Shown here: positions 1 to 10,959 of the stretch, one piece after another | Layout of the letters: the number at the start of each line of letters is the position of its first letter | Position numbering within the stretch: the stretch's first letter is position 1 | Made by a program: the position numbers and the translations under genes | Notes under the pieces: generated by a model | Seen by the model: only the letters and a program-made list of their open reading frames with translations | Database searches by the model: none | What the model was told of the DNA's origin: nothing | Assembly: GCA_014904845.1 (NCBI GenBank) | Contig: MU119440.1 | Coordinates: forward strand, 1-64,000 | Direction: 5' to 3' | DNA length: 64,000 nt | Source: Acephala macrosclerotiorum | Taxonomy: Eukaryota > Ascomycota > Leotiomycetes > Helotiales > Mollisiaceae

Positions 1-105
1 AATAAAAATAAAAATAAAAATAAAAATAAAAATAAAAATAAAAATAAAAATAAAAATAAAAATAAAAATAAAAATAAAAATAAAAATAAAAATAATAATA
101 ATAAA
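1..105. repeat. (AAAAT)n microsatellite
   Basis: Pentanucleotide tract of AAAAT units, ending in a short (AAT)n stretch. It lies at the window edge, so its full length is unknown. It belongs to the surrounding AT-rich block. Confidence 0.9.
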
Positions 106-2895
106 TTGTTTCGTTTTATAAAATAATTTAAAATCGAATAATATTTATTATTTAAAAATTCGATAAAATTAATTTTTTATTATTAAATTAATTATTTTTA
201 AAAATTAAATATTATAACGATTAATAATAACGAATTCGACGTTTTAAAAAAATTTAAAATTTTTTTAAAATTCGTACGTAAATTATATCGATTATTACGA
301 TAAATTATATAATAATTAATTTGAATATTTTACAATTTTTATTAATTTTTAATATTTTTATTAAAATAAAATAAAATCGATTAAAAATATTTAAAATAAA
401 CGTAATAAATATCAATAAAAAAATCGAAAATAAAAATATAAAAATTAATAAAATTATTATTTTTAAAAAATATAATTTATTTTTCAATATAAATACTATA
501 AAAATTAACGATTTAAATTGATTATATAAATATTAAAAAGTATTATAAAATCTATTAATAAATATTTTTAATATTAAAATTTGAAAAAAATAGAAATTAA
601 TTATTAAATAGATCGAAAAATTTATTCGATTTTATTTCGAAAAAAATACTAATTAAAATAGAAAATTTGATCGAAATAATTAATAAAATTTTAAAAGTAC
701 GATTTTATTATTTTCGAGATATAAAAAATTAATAAAATCGTAATACGAAAAATATTTCGATTTTAAAATTTTAAAATATATTAAAAATTTTATAAATATA
801 TTTATACGAAATATTTTATTATTAAATTTATAAACGAATTACATTTTATAGATATTTATTTTAAAATATAATAAAATAAAAAATTTAATAATAAATCAAT
901 TTGTTTTTTATAAAATAATTATAATATTTTAAAATAATTTTAATATATAATAATATTATTTACTATTAATATTATAATTATTTTAATTTTATTAATAATA
1001 TATTTTTTGTAATTTTATATTTTATTTAAAAAATTTTAATTATTATTTAAATAATTTTTTATAAAAATAATATTAATAAAATCGAAATTATAAATAATTT
1101 ATTTAATTAATATTCGTTTTTATAGATTAATATAAAGTTTTATTAAAATATTATATTAGTTTATAAAATTAATATTTTAATTTTTTAAATATATTAAATT
1201 CGATTATATCGTATAAATATTAAATATATTTAATATTGATAAATTTTATACGTTTTATTATTATATTGATATTAAAGTTTATTATTTTTTTAAAAAATTT
1301 TAAAATTTTATCGATAAATTAATATAAAAAAAATGCGAAAATTATTAATAAAACGATAAAAAATCGATTAAAAAATAAAATTTTACGATTACGAAAATAA
1401 AAAACTAATATTAAAATTATTGGAAAAAAGAAATTAAAATATTATTTTTTAAATTTTTTTTTTTTTATAATATAAATTATATACGCGAAATATTTTTTAT
1501 TTTTATAAAAAAACGAAAAATATGATTACGAATTTATAATTGTTTCGAGTTTTAAATAAAATAAAAAAATAAAAAATTTTATAAAAAATTTTTAATTTTA
1601 TAAAAACGTAAAATTTTTTCAAAGAACGACATTTTATTACGTGAAAAAACTCGAAATCAAATAATATAATTTATTGAATTTAATTTTTATATTATAATTT
1701 TATAAAATAAAATAATTTTTATTATATATATTATTTTTTTAATAAATTCAAATTTATAAAAAAAAAAAATTAATTTTAAAAAATATTATTTTTATTATTT
1801 CGATTATATTTTTAATTTTATTATTAAATTTTATTTATTTAATTAAAATAAAAAATAAATAAACGTAATAAAATTATAAAAACGAAAAAAATTATAATAA
1901 TAACGTGAAAAACTTAAAAATTTTTATAAATTATATATAACGTTAAAATTATTATTAATAAAATTTAAAAATTTGTTTTTAATAATAATATATATTAAAA
2001 CGCGTTTTATATTATAATTAATTATATTTTCGAATTAAAATTTTTTTTTATAAAAATATATTTTAAAATTATAAGTTTTTAAAAATAATTTCGATCGCGA
2101 AATTAACGAATAAAATTATTTTAATAATAATAAATAAATTATTTTAAAATTAATTAAAAATTAATTAAAATTTTCAAAATACGTATTAAAATTAATAAAT
2201 TTAAAAATTATTTCGATATTTAAAACTCGATTATTTTTATTTAAAATATTATAAAAAATTAATATTTTAAAATAAATATTTCAATCGTGTAAATAATAAT
2301 AATTATTTTATATTTTTATATAAAATAAATTTTTTTTGAAAATAATTAAAATTTTTTTTTAAATTTTTAAAAATAATCGTTTTTTTTTCGAACGAAATTA
2401 AAAAAACTATAATCGATAAATATAAAAAATACTTATAAAGCGAATAAATAATTTATTATTAATATTAAAAAAATTATTTTTAAAATCGAATTTTTTCGAG
2501 AATTTTTTAAATCGTATTACGTTAATAATAAAAAATGAAAATAAATTTATTATATTAATAATTTAATACAATTAATTATAGTATTATTTAAACGAATTTT
2601 TTAATATAAAAAAAAACTTTTAAATAATAAAAATTTAAAAAAATTAAATAATAAAAATTTACGTAAATAATATATAATTTTTTTATTATTTTAATTTTAA
2701 ATTTTAAATATAAACGCGTTTTTTTATTATTACGAAATAAACTATATAAAAAAATATTAATTTAATAAAAAAATTATTATAATATCAAAAGTATTTAAAT
2801 AATTAATAAAGAAAAAAAACAATTTAAATAAAATAAATATTTAAAGTAATTTTATTAAATTTTAATAAAAAATAGTAATATATTTTCATTTTTAC
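1..2895. repeat. AT-rich, RIP-like decayed repeat block 1
   Basis: Extremely AT-rich sequence rich in TpA, with no open frame that looks coding. Most remaining C and G bases sit in CpG dinucleotides (TCGA, ACGA, TTCGAA); C followed by A, T or C is rare. This fits a repeat saturated by RIP-like C-to-T change that left CpG alone. The left end is cut by the window, so no terminal repeats can be paired. Ordinary base composition returns at about 2895. What the element was cannot be told. Confidence 0.85.
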
Positions 2896-3159
2896 TCGAA
2901 TTGATTAGTAATGGATTAGTAAATCATTTAAGCTATTTAGCGGTCTCTCTTATTATCAGCCATTTAATTGTTTATTTTACTCGAATAATTAAAAGTTGAC
3001 TGACTTAATGACCACTCTGTCTACCCTCGACTCATGAGACAAGGATCTTCCTATCCCTTTTACATCCTCAGTACAAAGAATGGGAGTAATGTATCCAGCT
3101 TACCTTGGATGCCTTGTCCACAATAACTCCCAACGACCTCATCCCTATATATATTCTCT

Positions 3160-3499
3160 ATTTCCACCCACCTATGGAGCCATTTCTGCAGTTGTTCATG
3201 CCGACGTCACGAAGGTTATCTTCGCCGACATGCTTCGCCAACTAATCAAAGTCGGAAATTTCCATGTCTGCCTTCAAATTTTTCCAGAGCCAGTTACTTG
3301 GGTAGTTCCAGAGCCCGTGAACCCAGTCGCACTTGGCACATTTCATCCGCGCCACGGCCGCATCGTAGAACGTCTTGCAAACTGTATCCTAGTTCCTTTT
3401 CGCTTTGATATAGTCTGCGAGCACTGTCGCCACATCACGCCGGTCGAAGGATGCTACTGAGGTTATGGGAGGAGAAAAGATCGGTACTCGTTTAGACAT
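3160..3499 (-). pseudogene. Decayed coding remnant with two in-frame TAG codons, product unknown
   Basis: On the minus strand an ATG at 3499 opens a frame starting MSKRVPIFSPPITSV and running about 110 codons. It is broken by TAG at 3389-3391 and again at 3242-3244. Both stops are one transition from TGG or CAG. The frame contains a CAKC pair and several Trp residues (the part around DWVHGLWNYPSNW). No family is recognised. It sits between AT-rich block 1 and another dead minus-strand gene. It could instead be chance open frame, since an opposite-strand frame of 126 codons overlaps it. Low confidence. Confidence 0.3.
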
Positions 3500-3732
3500 C
3501 GCCCAAGTTTGCGAATAGTACTACATTTGGGAATATCGAATTTAGAATTCAAATCCCACAAGAGACTGTAGAAGGTGTTTAGGGAGAAGCGGACAGGAAG
3601 AAGGCAGCCTCTACACCTCCCCCCCTACAATCCAACTCTCCCCGAACAAGAAACATGGCCTACTGTATCAGATGCTTCTCATGCTTTGTTAAAGCTACAT
3701 TATCGACTTTGACTTCTATGTCACGGACGTAT

Positions 3733-4611
3733 TCACAGGGAGAATAAATTTCCCACTCTCAATATCGTCCACAATAGCACATTCGGACTCGAGAATCCCT
3801 CAACCTGCGTATCAATTCCACTGCCCTCGAGAAGCCACGAAACCATATTCCCAAAAAGCATATCACCCGCTGCATTCAAATGAGTAGCATCACCAGCCAC
3901 TCGATCATACAACCTTGCATCTGCTTCCCCGACTGCATTCAGATACGCCATCGATGCTTTGTTCAGATCAATAAAAGGGAAGCCGTTAGCCGAAGCTACC
4001 GAAAGAGCAGCATTCACGACGTCTGTGAGATCTGGCTTGATGAGTCTGGTAGAGGCATATTTGCGGCGCTACAAAGAGGTTACGAGGACGGGATTTTCAC
4101 CTGCGGTGAGTACATCTTGGGCCATGTTCTTCAAATTGGTGGAGAATGCTGGGATGCTAATGTTTGCGGTAGCTTTTTGGTCGTTGTGTCCAAATTGGGA
4201 AGTGTTAGCGAAGCTCTTCCAGCCAACAATGCATTTCTTTGACCTAGGCACGAAAGATGGACCCCTGATTGACAGGAGAGTGCGAGAAATGCAACTTATT
4301 TGTATTGTCACGAAGGGAGAGTATGTCGACTTGTATCTTGTGACGGAAGCCAGCACTTTCGCCCAATCGCCTCCACTGACGAAGCTCACAGTCGTTGCTC
4401 CATTATGGCCAAAATTGGTGCCAATTGCTCCATTCACAAGAGTGCTAAGAAATCCATTACCCTAGCCTCCTCCACTTCCTGAAAGTGCTGCGGTAGCCGA
4501 GTCTCCTTCTAGAAAGAATGCTGCTGGTTTGTTGTTTCGCTCGGGTGTGCTAAGAGGCGATGCCAACGTCATAGAAATGAGGGTCAGGTAGAGGAGGAGA
4601 GTGATATTCAT
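3733..4611 (-). pseudogene. SGNH-family esterase pseudogene, rhamnogalacturonan acetylesterase-like
   Basis: The frame starts at 4611 with a signal peptide (MNITLLLYLTLISMTLAS), then block I FFLEGDSATA with the GDS nucleophile serine, block III FGHNDQK, and block V GDATHLNAAG with the Asp/His pair. That is the order expected of secreted SGNH acetylesterases acting on pectin side regions. The gene is dead. A TAG at 4462-4464 falls where TGG would be expected, and a second TAG is at 4069-4071. A 105-bp intron (4195-4299) separates VTIQ from FGHNDQK, but its donor reads ATAAGT instead of GTAAGT and its acceptor CAA instead of CAG. All four changes can be G-to-A on the coding strand. The reading frame is otherwise intact, so the damage looks recent. 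The exact 3' end is uncertain. Confidence 0.75.
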
Positions 4612-5528
4612 GACTACAGATTTGTGATCGAGAAACTGGAAAGATGTTAAGAGAGAGAGGCGGAGGCTCATTCTTGGGACCAGGGCTCATATAAGGCTGC
4701 TTACGGTACTCGGGACGCAGAATCAAGCCTCTCTCCAGTGCCTCCACATCGACGGAAAATTTCCCAAAGAGGAGGAGACTAGGTGCTTAGATTGTCACGC
4801 AATTCACCGCGGAGAAAATCCTCTACTCACAGTGGATGTTTTGATGGCGATTGGAGCAGAAACTCTGTCCTTGATGTGCTTCAAATTGAGGGGCAAAGGC
4901 TAAATAGATGAGCAGGCTTGGCATGCAGTCCTGAGCGACAAACCTCGGACTTCTAGCAGGCTCACAGCAGCGGGATAATTTGAGATCGATATGCTTGAGG
5001 CGCATACGCTGAGTTATGAAAAGCTCGTCTTGAGACAGATGCCTTTAACAATAGTTAAAAGTATCCTACTAGGAAAAAAAAGCTCAGATAGAGATTACAT
5101 AATAGCACGTGAAATTTTAGCTCGTTTAAATCTCGTTTTTGCGCTAAGGTTTACTAAAAAACGCTAAGATGTGTCGCTTTTGGCATTTAGCGCTCCCCGT
5201 AAAGCTCCTCGTAAAGCTCCAGCTCTACGTAGGGGAGGAGGGGGTTGTAAGGGGGGGAACGCTCCTACTCGCAGCGGCGGAGCCGGTGCGAATAAAAAAT
5301 CTATAAATTAAGTTTTATATCATTTCAAGTCGTCAAAGGCAGGGCATGGCGTAAGGTACGAGGGACATCCCACTATCAATCATACTGGTACCAGATGTAT
5401 TAGGAAAGTGATCTTGGTCACGTGACCGTACACTGGACAAGGAAATTAATGTTCATCAAAGAAGCACTACAAAGAACATGAATGTCGATAAAAAGGTTCC
5501 CTTAAATTAAAATGTCATCCGGAAAGTA
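4612..5528. other. Intergenic stretch holding a short dispersed repeat
   Basis: No supported gene. The first 400 bases are the upstream region of the dead esterase. The rest holds the inverted-repeat-bounded element described at 5040-5375, followed by about 150 bases with nothing recognised. Confidence 0.6.
5040..5375 (+). repeat. Short TIR-bounded dispersed repeat, copy 1
   Basis: The core 5040-5341 starts TGCCTTTAACAATAG and ends TCGTCAAAGGCA, which are inverted versions of each other apart from RIP-like differences. The same sequence occurs inverted at 38219-38460, including a shared tract reading GATGTGTCGCTTTT and a shared flank with GAGGGACATCCCACTAT. Copy 1 carries about 100 extra bases (roughly 5220-5330) with a G-rich stretch. 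There is no coding capacity, so it is most likely a MITE-like element; a fragment of a larger repeat is also possible because similarity continues past one terminal repeat. Confidence 0.7.
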
Positions 5529-5990
5529 CTAAGGTTCAAATTCCCACTCCTCTTCAGAATCAAGAAACTTCCTCACCTTAAAGCTTAACCACCACACCAG
5601 TAGAAGAATCAAGACCAGTTCTAAAATCCCACCAAAAATCCGGCCAAGAGCTAGAAATAGAACTAGCATACCTAGCAGTCCTAAGAAAACGAAAAGCCAC
5701 TGGAACATCTCGGCCTGCCAAGTCAATGAGCCGCGCGTTGTCTCTGGCGCTGGCTCGGGATCGAAACCTACCTTTGCAGCTTCTATTCGATGATCCAAAA
5801 TATGTGGCACATATGCTGGTTTGGGCGATTCAGGTTTGGAGTTGGGGAATCGATATCGTTGCTGACATGAATTTCGATATGCCTCTGCGTCCGAGGGCTG
5901 GGTTTTGTCCCAAGGATACGGATTCACTCGGAAACTGCGAAGAGGATCACATCCCTTCCGAAGGAATGAATTGATGACCTTTGATGACAT
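5529..5990 (-). CDS. Small membrane protein of unknown function
   Basis: Single-exon frame of 153 residues from the ATG at 5990. The N-terminal two thirds are polar and Pro/Arg-rich. Residues ~94-137 form a long hydrophobic stretch (from MFQWLFVFLGLLGMLVLF to LVLILLLVWWLSF), enough for two closely spaced membrane helices around a short GRIFGG turn. The tail is acidic (DSEEEWEFEP). No signal peptide and no recognised domain. It is transcribed away from the divergent gene at 6549, with a gap of about 560 bases that probably holds both promoters. Likely a real ascomycete orphan; function not inferred. Confidence 0.55.
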   Translation of the reverse strand: MSSKVINSFLRKGCDPLRSFRVNPYPWDKTQPSDAEAYRNSCQQRYRFPNSKPESPKPAYVPHILDHRIEAAKVGFDPEPAPETTRGSLTWQAEMFQWLFVFLGLLGMLVLFLALGRIFGGILELVLILLLVWWLSFKVRKFLDSEEEWEFEP

Positions 5991-6548
5991 ACTGACCAGC
6001 AGCTTAAAGCAAGATAACGGGGGAAAATATTAAAGACTGAGTTTAAAGACTGAGTATAGAGCAGACGCCTGCGTCTGAGAAGGTAGATTCTTTGTTCGAA
6101 GACGATGAGTATACGAGGAGCAGTGAGATACAATGTAATTGTTCTACCTGCAGCAAAAGTTCTTGAGATATATAGGCTCGGTCCTTTATCACGACTCGGA
6201 TGAAAGAGGCCTTTGTACCGCGAAGCGACAATAGAATTGTCAATGATGACTGGATAAAGGAGAACAGACTAAGAACAACATAAACCACGGATAAACGTCG
6301 CCTCCGAAAAATAGAACAGCAAAACAACAGAGAACAGGACGCTCTGCGTAATATAAGTGCCTCTCACACTATTCCTATTCCGGGTTTTCTTTAACATCAA
6401 CGCAGAACAAAAACATCTTCAAAGCCTCATTAATTCTCGCCTCGCACTTCTGCATCGTTTTCCACCTGCGCATCACACCTGCTTGACTCGACACCAAGCT
6501 CGCTTTATCACTCTAACTACTGAGTTATCCAACCTCCTCGAAAGCACT

Positions 6549-7811
6549 ATGTGTGTCTGGAGCAGCATCTCTTTCGGCTGTGGCCATCATGAAGCCAAAA
6601 CCAACGAGTGTCTTAGGAAAAAGGACGCTGTCGAATTAGGCAATCCATTCTGGCACACAACCCCATGCGACTTCCAGGAAGCTTATGCTGAGCAAACCAA
6701 GAGCTGTCCGCTCTGCACGGCGAAGATCCAGGCGGCCATCTCTCAAGGACAACAACGCCAACACGTTCTGGGATACGACCCCCGGGACACCCTACCTTCC
6801 AAAACTGGCAGAAAGGTCCAAGGCGCATCAAGTGCCGGACCTCACCCTCTTCTACCGCTACCTAGACTTGCAAGCCTCGCGAAGAAGCACAAGGATAGGT
6901 CATGGAAAGCTTCCACGGAAGCAACAGCTCTTGAGTGGGCTCGACTGAGCGCACTCGGCCTCAATATTGGTCTAAGTGACGATAATTCCATCCTCCCTGC
7001 TGACGGAATCGTCAAGATCGCCCGTGGTGACAACACTCTCATCTCTGCGGAACAGATCGTCGACGGCGTCACGGACAATACCGAGGACTATACTGAACAC
7101 CTCTGGGTCGCGGCTGCTGCACATCAACGAATGTGTGAGATCGCAGGCCTGCGCAAAAGAGAGCAGCAGCAGGAGGACCAGCAGAGAACAGTTCCACATA
7201 CTATCCCAAGAAAAGCCATTCCCCAGCAGGACCTCCGCACGAGAGAGAAGACCGGGGCGCTTCGACAGGAGTACAGAGCTGCTGAGCCTGACCAGCAAAG
7301 CGACTCTACTCTCCTTGGACTCACTGCCATCGGAGAGCTACTACCCAAAATTCCCGCCTACACTGCAAATCAAGAATCGGCTGAGCTTTTCTTGCATTCG
7401 AAGCAACATACTGAGGTAGAGAGACTCCCCTCATGCCTCGTCGCTGGCAGCACGGGCGCCCGCTTGTCCCAGATGTCCGCAGACTTCGAAGCTGCCCGAA
7501 TCAGTCGCCAAGAAATCTCTTCGTCCCCAGAACGACAGAGATACCAGGCACTTAACCTTAGTAAGGATGTTGGCAGAGCTTCCAACATCCCGAGCATCTT
7601 CGTGAGCATGTTCGACTCCCAGGGGGAGCAGCAAGTCGCCGCCCCGGCGAAGCCCACTAGTGTGGTCGTGATTGCATCCAAGCCGGATGCGAGCAAGCAC
7701 CAGTCCCTCCCCTACCAACTGCCAATCTCGAAGCGAATCTCAACACTCCACTTCGAGGGCACAATCCTTGAGTCTCTCCCTCTAGGAGACAAGCAAGTGA
7801 TAATAGATTGA
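6549..7811 (+). CDS. Hypothetical protein with Cys/His-rich N terminus
   Basis: Intronless frame of 420 residues. The ATG at 6549 is preferred because the upstream extension of the same frame has no earlier ATG that gives a sensible start. The first 56 residues hold C2, C11, H13, H14, C21, C40, C53 and C56 (CGHH, then CPLC), a spacing that could bind zinc but matches no class I can name. The remainder is hydrophilic, with a Gln/Arg-rich stretch near residues 200-250 and no membrane segment, so it is probably intracellular. The gene converges on dapB, with 330 bases between the stops. Function unknown. Confidence 0.65.
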   Translation: MCVWSSISFGCGHHEAKTNECLRKKDAVELGNPFWHTTPCDFQEAYAEQTKSCPLCTAKIQAAISQGQQRQHVLGYDPRDTLPSKTGRKVQGASSAGPHPLLPLPRLASLAKKHKDRSWKASTEATALEWARLSALGLNIGLSDDNSILPADGIVKIARGDNTLISAEQIVDGVTDNTEDYTEHLWVAAAAHQRMCEIAGLRKREQQQEDQQRTVPHTIPRKAIPQQDLRTREKTGALRQEYRAAEPDQQSDSTLLGLTAIGELLPKIPAYTANQESAELFLHSKQHTEVERLPSCLVAGSTGARLSQMSADFEAARISRQEISSSPERQRYQALNLSKDVGRASNIPSIFVSMFDSQGEQQVAAPAKPTSVVVIASKPDASKHQSLPYQLPISKRISTLHFEGTILESLPLGDKQVIID

Positions 7812-7940
7812 CATCAAAGTGAAATGGAATAATGGTAAGGAAGGTAGGTGTATGGAAGGACGGAGACGAATATAGTATTGGAAAGTATCCGACGCGCAGC
7901 GGGTCTGCAGCGATTATCGGGCATCCTATCCAGACATATC

Positions 7941-7967
7941 GAGATAACGAGATAACGAGATAACGAG
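7941..7967. repeat. (GAGATAAC)3 octamer tandem repeat
   Basis: Three perfect GAGATAAC units plus GAG, in the 3' region between the convergent gene at 6549 and dapB. Otherwise the 330-base spacer shows nothing recognisable. Confidence 0.85.
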
Positions 7968-8140
7968 TACATGATTTGCATTCTTATACATATGAATATA
8001 TTTCTGTTTAACGCAGATAGACAATAGCATCATTGATGAATCTTTGCAGTACTGGTATTGGTATCAACCAAACCTTTAGCGCTCAACATGCGATGTTGAC
8101 TCCGTGACGGCATGCAAGATGTGATGATAATACAAATTGT

Positions 8141-10959
8141 TCAAGCCTCGATGCTTGCTCGTTTCTTCCTTGAATCAACCTTCAAAGGGGCCGCATTGGC
8201 TGTTCTTAGCCATTCTCCATTGAAGGCGTTTATTAGCCAGTTGTTTAATTCTGCATTTGTGTTAGAGGTAAAGTAGTCAGCAAGGACTGGTACTCACTGT
8301 CGTAAACAATCCGATTGGCATTGTGGAAGTAAATGCCGTGGTCCGAATCTGGGAATACATGGACATCGTAGTTCTCGACACCAGCCAGATCTAACTTGTC
8401 TAACAACGTCAATGAGTTCTGCATATGCACATTGTCATCCGCCACGCCATGCATGAGCAAGAATCTGACATTTTGATGCAAGGCAGTCATGTTGTTGATC
8501 GTCGAATTATCATAGCCAGCCGTATTGTGCTGCGGGGTGTGCATGTATCTTTCAGTGTAGATCGAGTCGTAGAATCTCCAATCCGTGACTGGGGCGACAG
8601 CCATTCCGTAATGGAACGTCTGCCCAGCGTCTTGCTCAAGAGTCTTCAAGGTCATGAAACCACCATATGACCAGCCCCAGATAGCCATTCTTGAAGCATC
8701 CACATATTTCTTCGCAGCCCAGATCTTGGCTGTGGCGATTTGATCGTAGGCTTCATAATAACCAAGATTTCCACGAATGATCGTGCGAGCCTTTCGTCCA
8801 ATAAACCCTGTCCCTCGACCGTCGACAGTGACGACAATGTACCCAAGATTTGAGGCGATGTATGACTGGAAGTCGACTGTGAAGCCTTTGGTGACAGTTT
8901 GAGATCCTGGTCCGCCATAGAGATAAAATAGCACCGGATACTGTTTCTTCTCGCTGAAGTGAGGTGGTCTTCGCTCAACGACATTGAGATCGTACCCATC
9001 AATGTTGACTGTTGAATAGATCTTGATGGGCAATTCGTGCTTCTTGGCCATGTCTGCAAGACCTGGATTCTTCTCAATAATATCTTCGTAAGGAGTAGTA
9101 GTGCTGGGTGTGCTGATGACTTTCTGCCACGGGATGTTCGGTCCATCGTAGTTCAAAAGAGCATAGCCCGCACCGCTCGAAAATGAAACTCCGTAGTATC
9201 CCTCCTTGCTCGTGTCAGTTAAAGGCAAAGGCTCGGAACCATTGAGATAGACGCTGTACACGTGTCGCTGAACGGATGATTCTTTTGTTGCCACAAAGTA
9301 GACCAAGTTGTTCTTCAGATCCACCGCCGATGGAGCATTCACAACTTCCCAGTTGCCAGATGTAAGCAGAATTGGGTTCGGATTATCGAGTGGTGTGAAA
9401 TATCCTAGATGGTCGTAATTTTCGTGAATGACTGTGTCGATATATCCATCCTCTGGACGGCCATTTGCTGGATCCGCTGGAACGTATCTGGTGTTCTCAG
9501 ACACTTCAAACCAGCCACCATCGAGCTTCTGGACATCCTCATTTCGAACTGTCTTGCCGGTTCTTGTCGCGGTATCCACAAGGACGACTCGCAGAATGTC
9601 ACTTTCTCTGTTCGTTTCACGAATCAGAGCTTTGCCTGTTGATCCTGCCCAAACAACTTCTGTGATGAGGAGATCGTCACGAGCAAAAGATCCTTCCACC
9701 TTGACCTCGAAGACATCTCCCTTCACAACATCGTAGAATTGCAGGTCAACAGTTGGATTTGGAGCTCCAGCTTTCGGGTACTTGATCTCTCTAACTTCAG
9801 GATAGTTTTCCTCTCCTGGTAATGGCTGTTTACCGCTTGGTCTGGAGACGAAATACTGGATAGGATATTCAGGAACCTCAGTCTCATTTGTTCGGAGGAA
9901 AGCGATGTACTTTCCATCTTGAGCCCACCAGGTCGCACTGTTGTCGCCGAATACTTCCTCTTCGTATACCCAATCTGGCACACCATAGAACAAGTTCGCT
10001 CCTCCGTCAGTGGTAATTTGAGTGACCTTGTTCGAGGAAAGCTTTCGCAAAAACAAGTTCTCGTCTCTCGTGAAAACAACAGCATCGCTCTGGGGGCTCC
10101 AGCTTGCCAATTGGATTCTGCCATCTGGATTGGTGGGATCAAGAGCCTGCGCAGACTGCGAAGCAACATCGAAGATCCAGTATCTGGCAGTGAAAGAGTG
10201 TCTCCAGTTTGACCGATAATCGGTCACCACAAGAACCTTCTTCAGATCTTTGCTTGGGTATACTCTGCTGGGCGTAAGTCCTCGGTCTCCAACTTGGAAA
10301 TATCCTTGCTTCATCAGGGTCTTCGAAGCCATGGCGCCAGCCTCCGATTTAGCAACTCTGATATCTTCCACGATGAGATAATCCTTGCCTGCGGCGCCTT
10401 GCTCCAGCAGAAGCCCGTCTTCCCCATTCGCGCCCTCAATCCAGCTTATGCCGTGTTTTGTTGCTCGCCATTGTCCGCCCATTACTTCGTCCAGCGTCAC
10501 CTTCTTCCCGCTCCCTCGAACTGAAGTCGCTGTAGGATCATGCGGCGTATCTGATGGATGTTGATATGATTTGTGTCCTAGATACAGCACCGCTGCCAGA
10601 ATCCAGGCACCGATGAATACGCCTCCAACAATCCATATTAATCTGCGGAATTTCTTGTCCACTGTCTTGTCCGACGCCTTCTGTAGAAAAGGCCCGCTCT
10701 CGAGATCGTAGTCATCCTTCTCTTCGTCCTCAAGATGTGCGTTCTCGTCGTCGGCGTATGGCAGCGAGTCACCTCGTGGTGGGAACTTTGGCGTAACCAT
10801 CTTCTTCCCATTCCCATTCATCGACTCGACCCGTTCGCCAATGCGCTCGAATACCAGACTCGTCGTCGAAGCAGAGGAGGCGGAGTCTTCCGAGTGTCGA
10901 ACTCGATCCTCCTGCTCGAGGGGCAGGAGTTGGGTGGCTTCTTGGTTGTGCCCAGCCAT
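8141..10959 (-). CDS. dapB: Dipeptidyl aminopeptidase B (vacuolar, type II membrane serine protease)
   Basis: Two exons, complement(8141..8250, 8298..10959), 923 residues. The 47-bp intron has donor GTGAGT, branch GCTGAC and acceptor TGCAG. Splicing it restores a C terminus reading [13 protein letters not shown], whereas reading through ends early. A cytosolic acidic tail of about 105 residues precedes one membrane anchor ([20 protein letters not shown]), then the beta-propeller region and the S9 catalytic domain. The catalytic triad is visible: Ser764 in GWSYGG, Asp841/842 in GVADDNVH and His874 in SDHGIY. The family removes X-Pro/X-Ala dipeptides from peptides in the vacuole. The length matches fungal DPAP B (about 900-920). 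All active-site residues are present, so the gene looks functional. Confidence 0.95.

Noticed and set aside
305..487. Hydrophobic 60-codon frame in AT-rich block 1
   Set aside because: A Phe/Ile/Leu-rich frame is expected from AT-rich sequence; no start context or homology.
3080..3460. Plus-strand frame of 126 codons
   Set aside because: No domain signal, and the minus strand offers a coding-like frame broken by transition-type stops at the same place. Neither is strong.
6613..7718. Opposite-strand frames up to 108 codons across the gene at 6549
   Set aside because: They exist because the real frame has high codon bias; composition is Leu/Ser-rich without motifs.
8425..10524. Many open frames of 65-160 codons on both strands within the dapB locus
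   Set aside because: They overlap a frame with all S9 peptidase motifs and lack domain signal; they are shadows of dapB.
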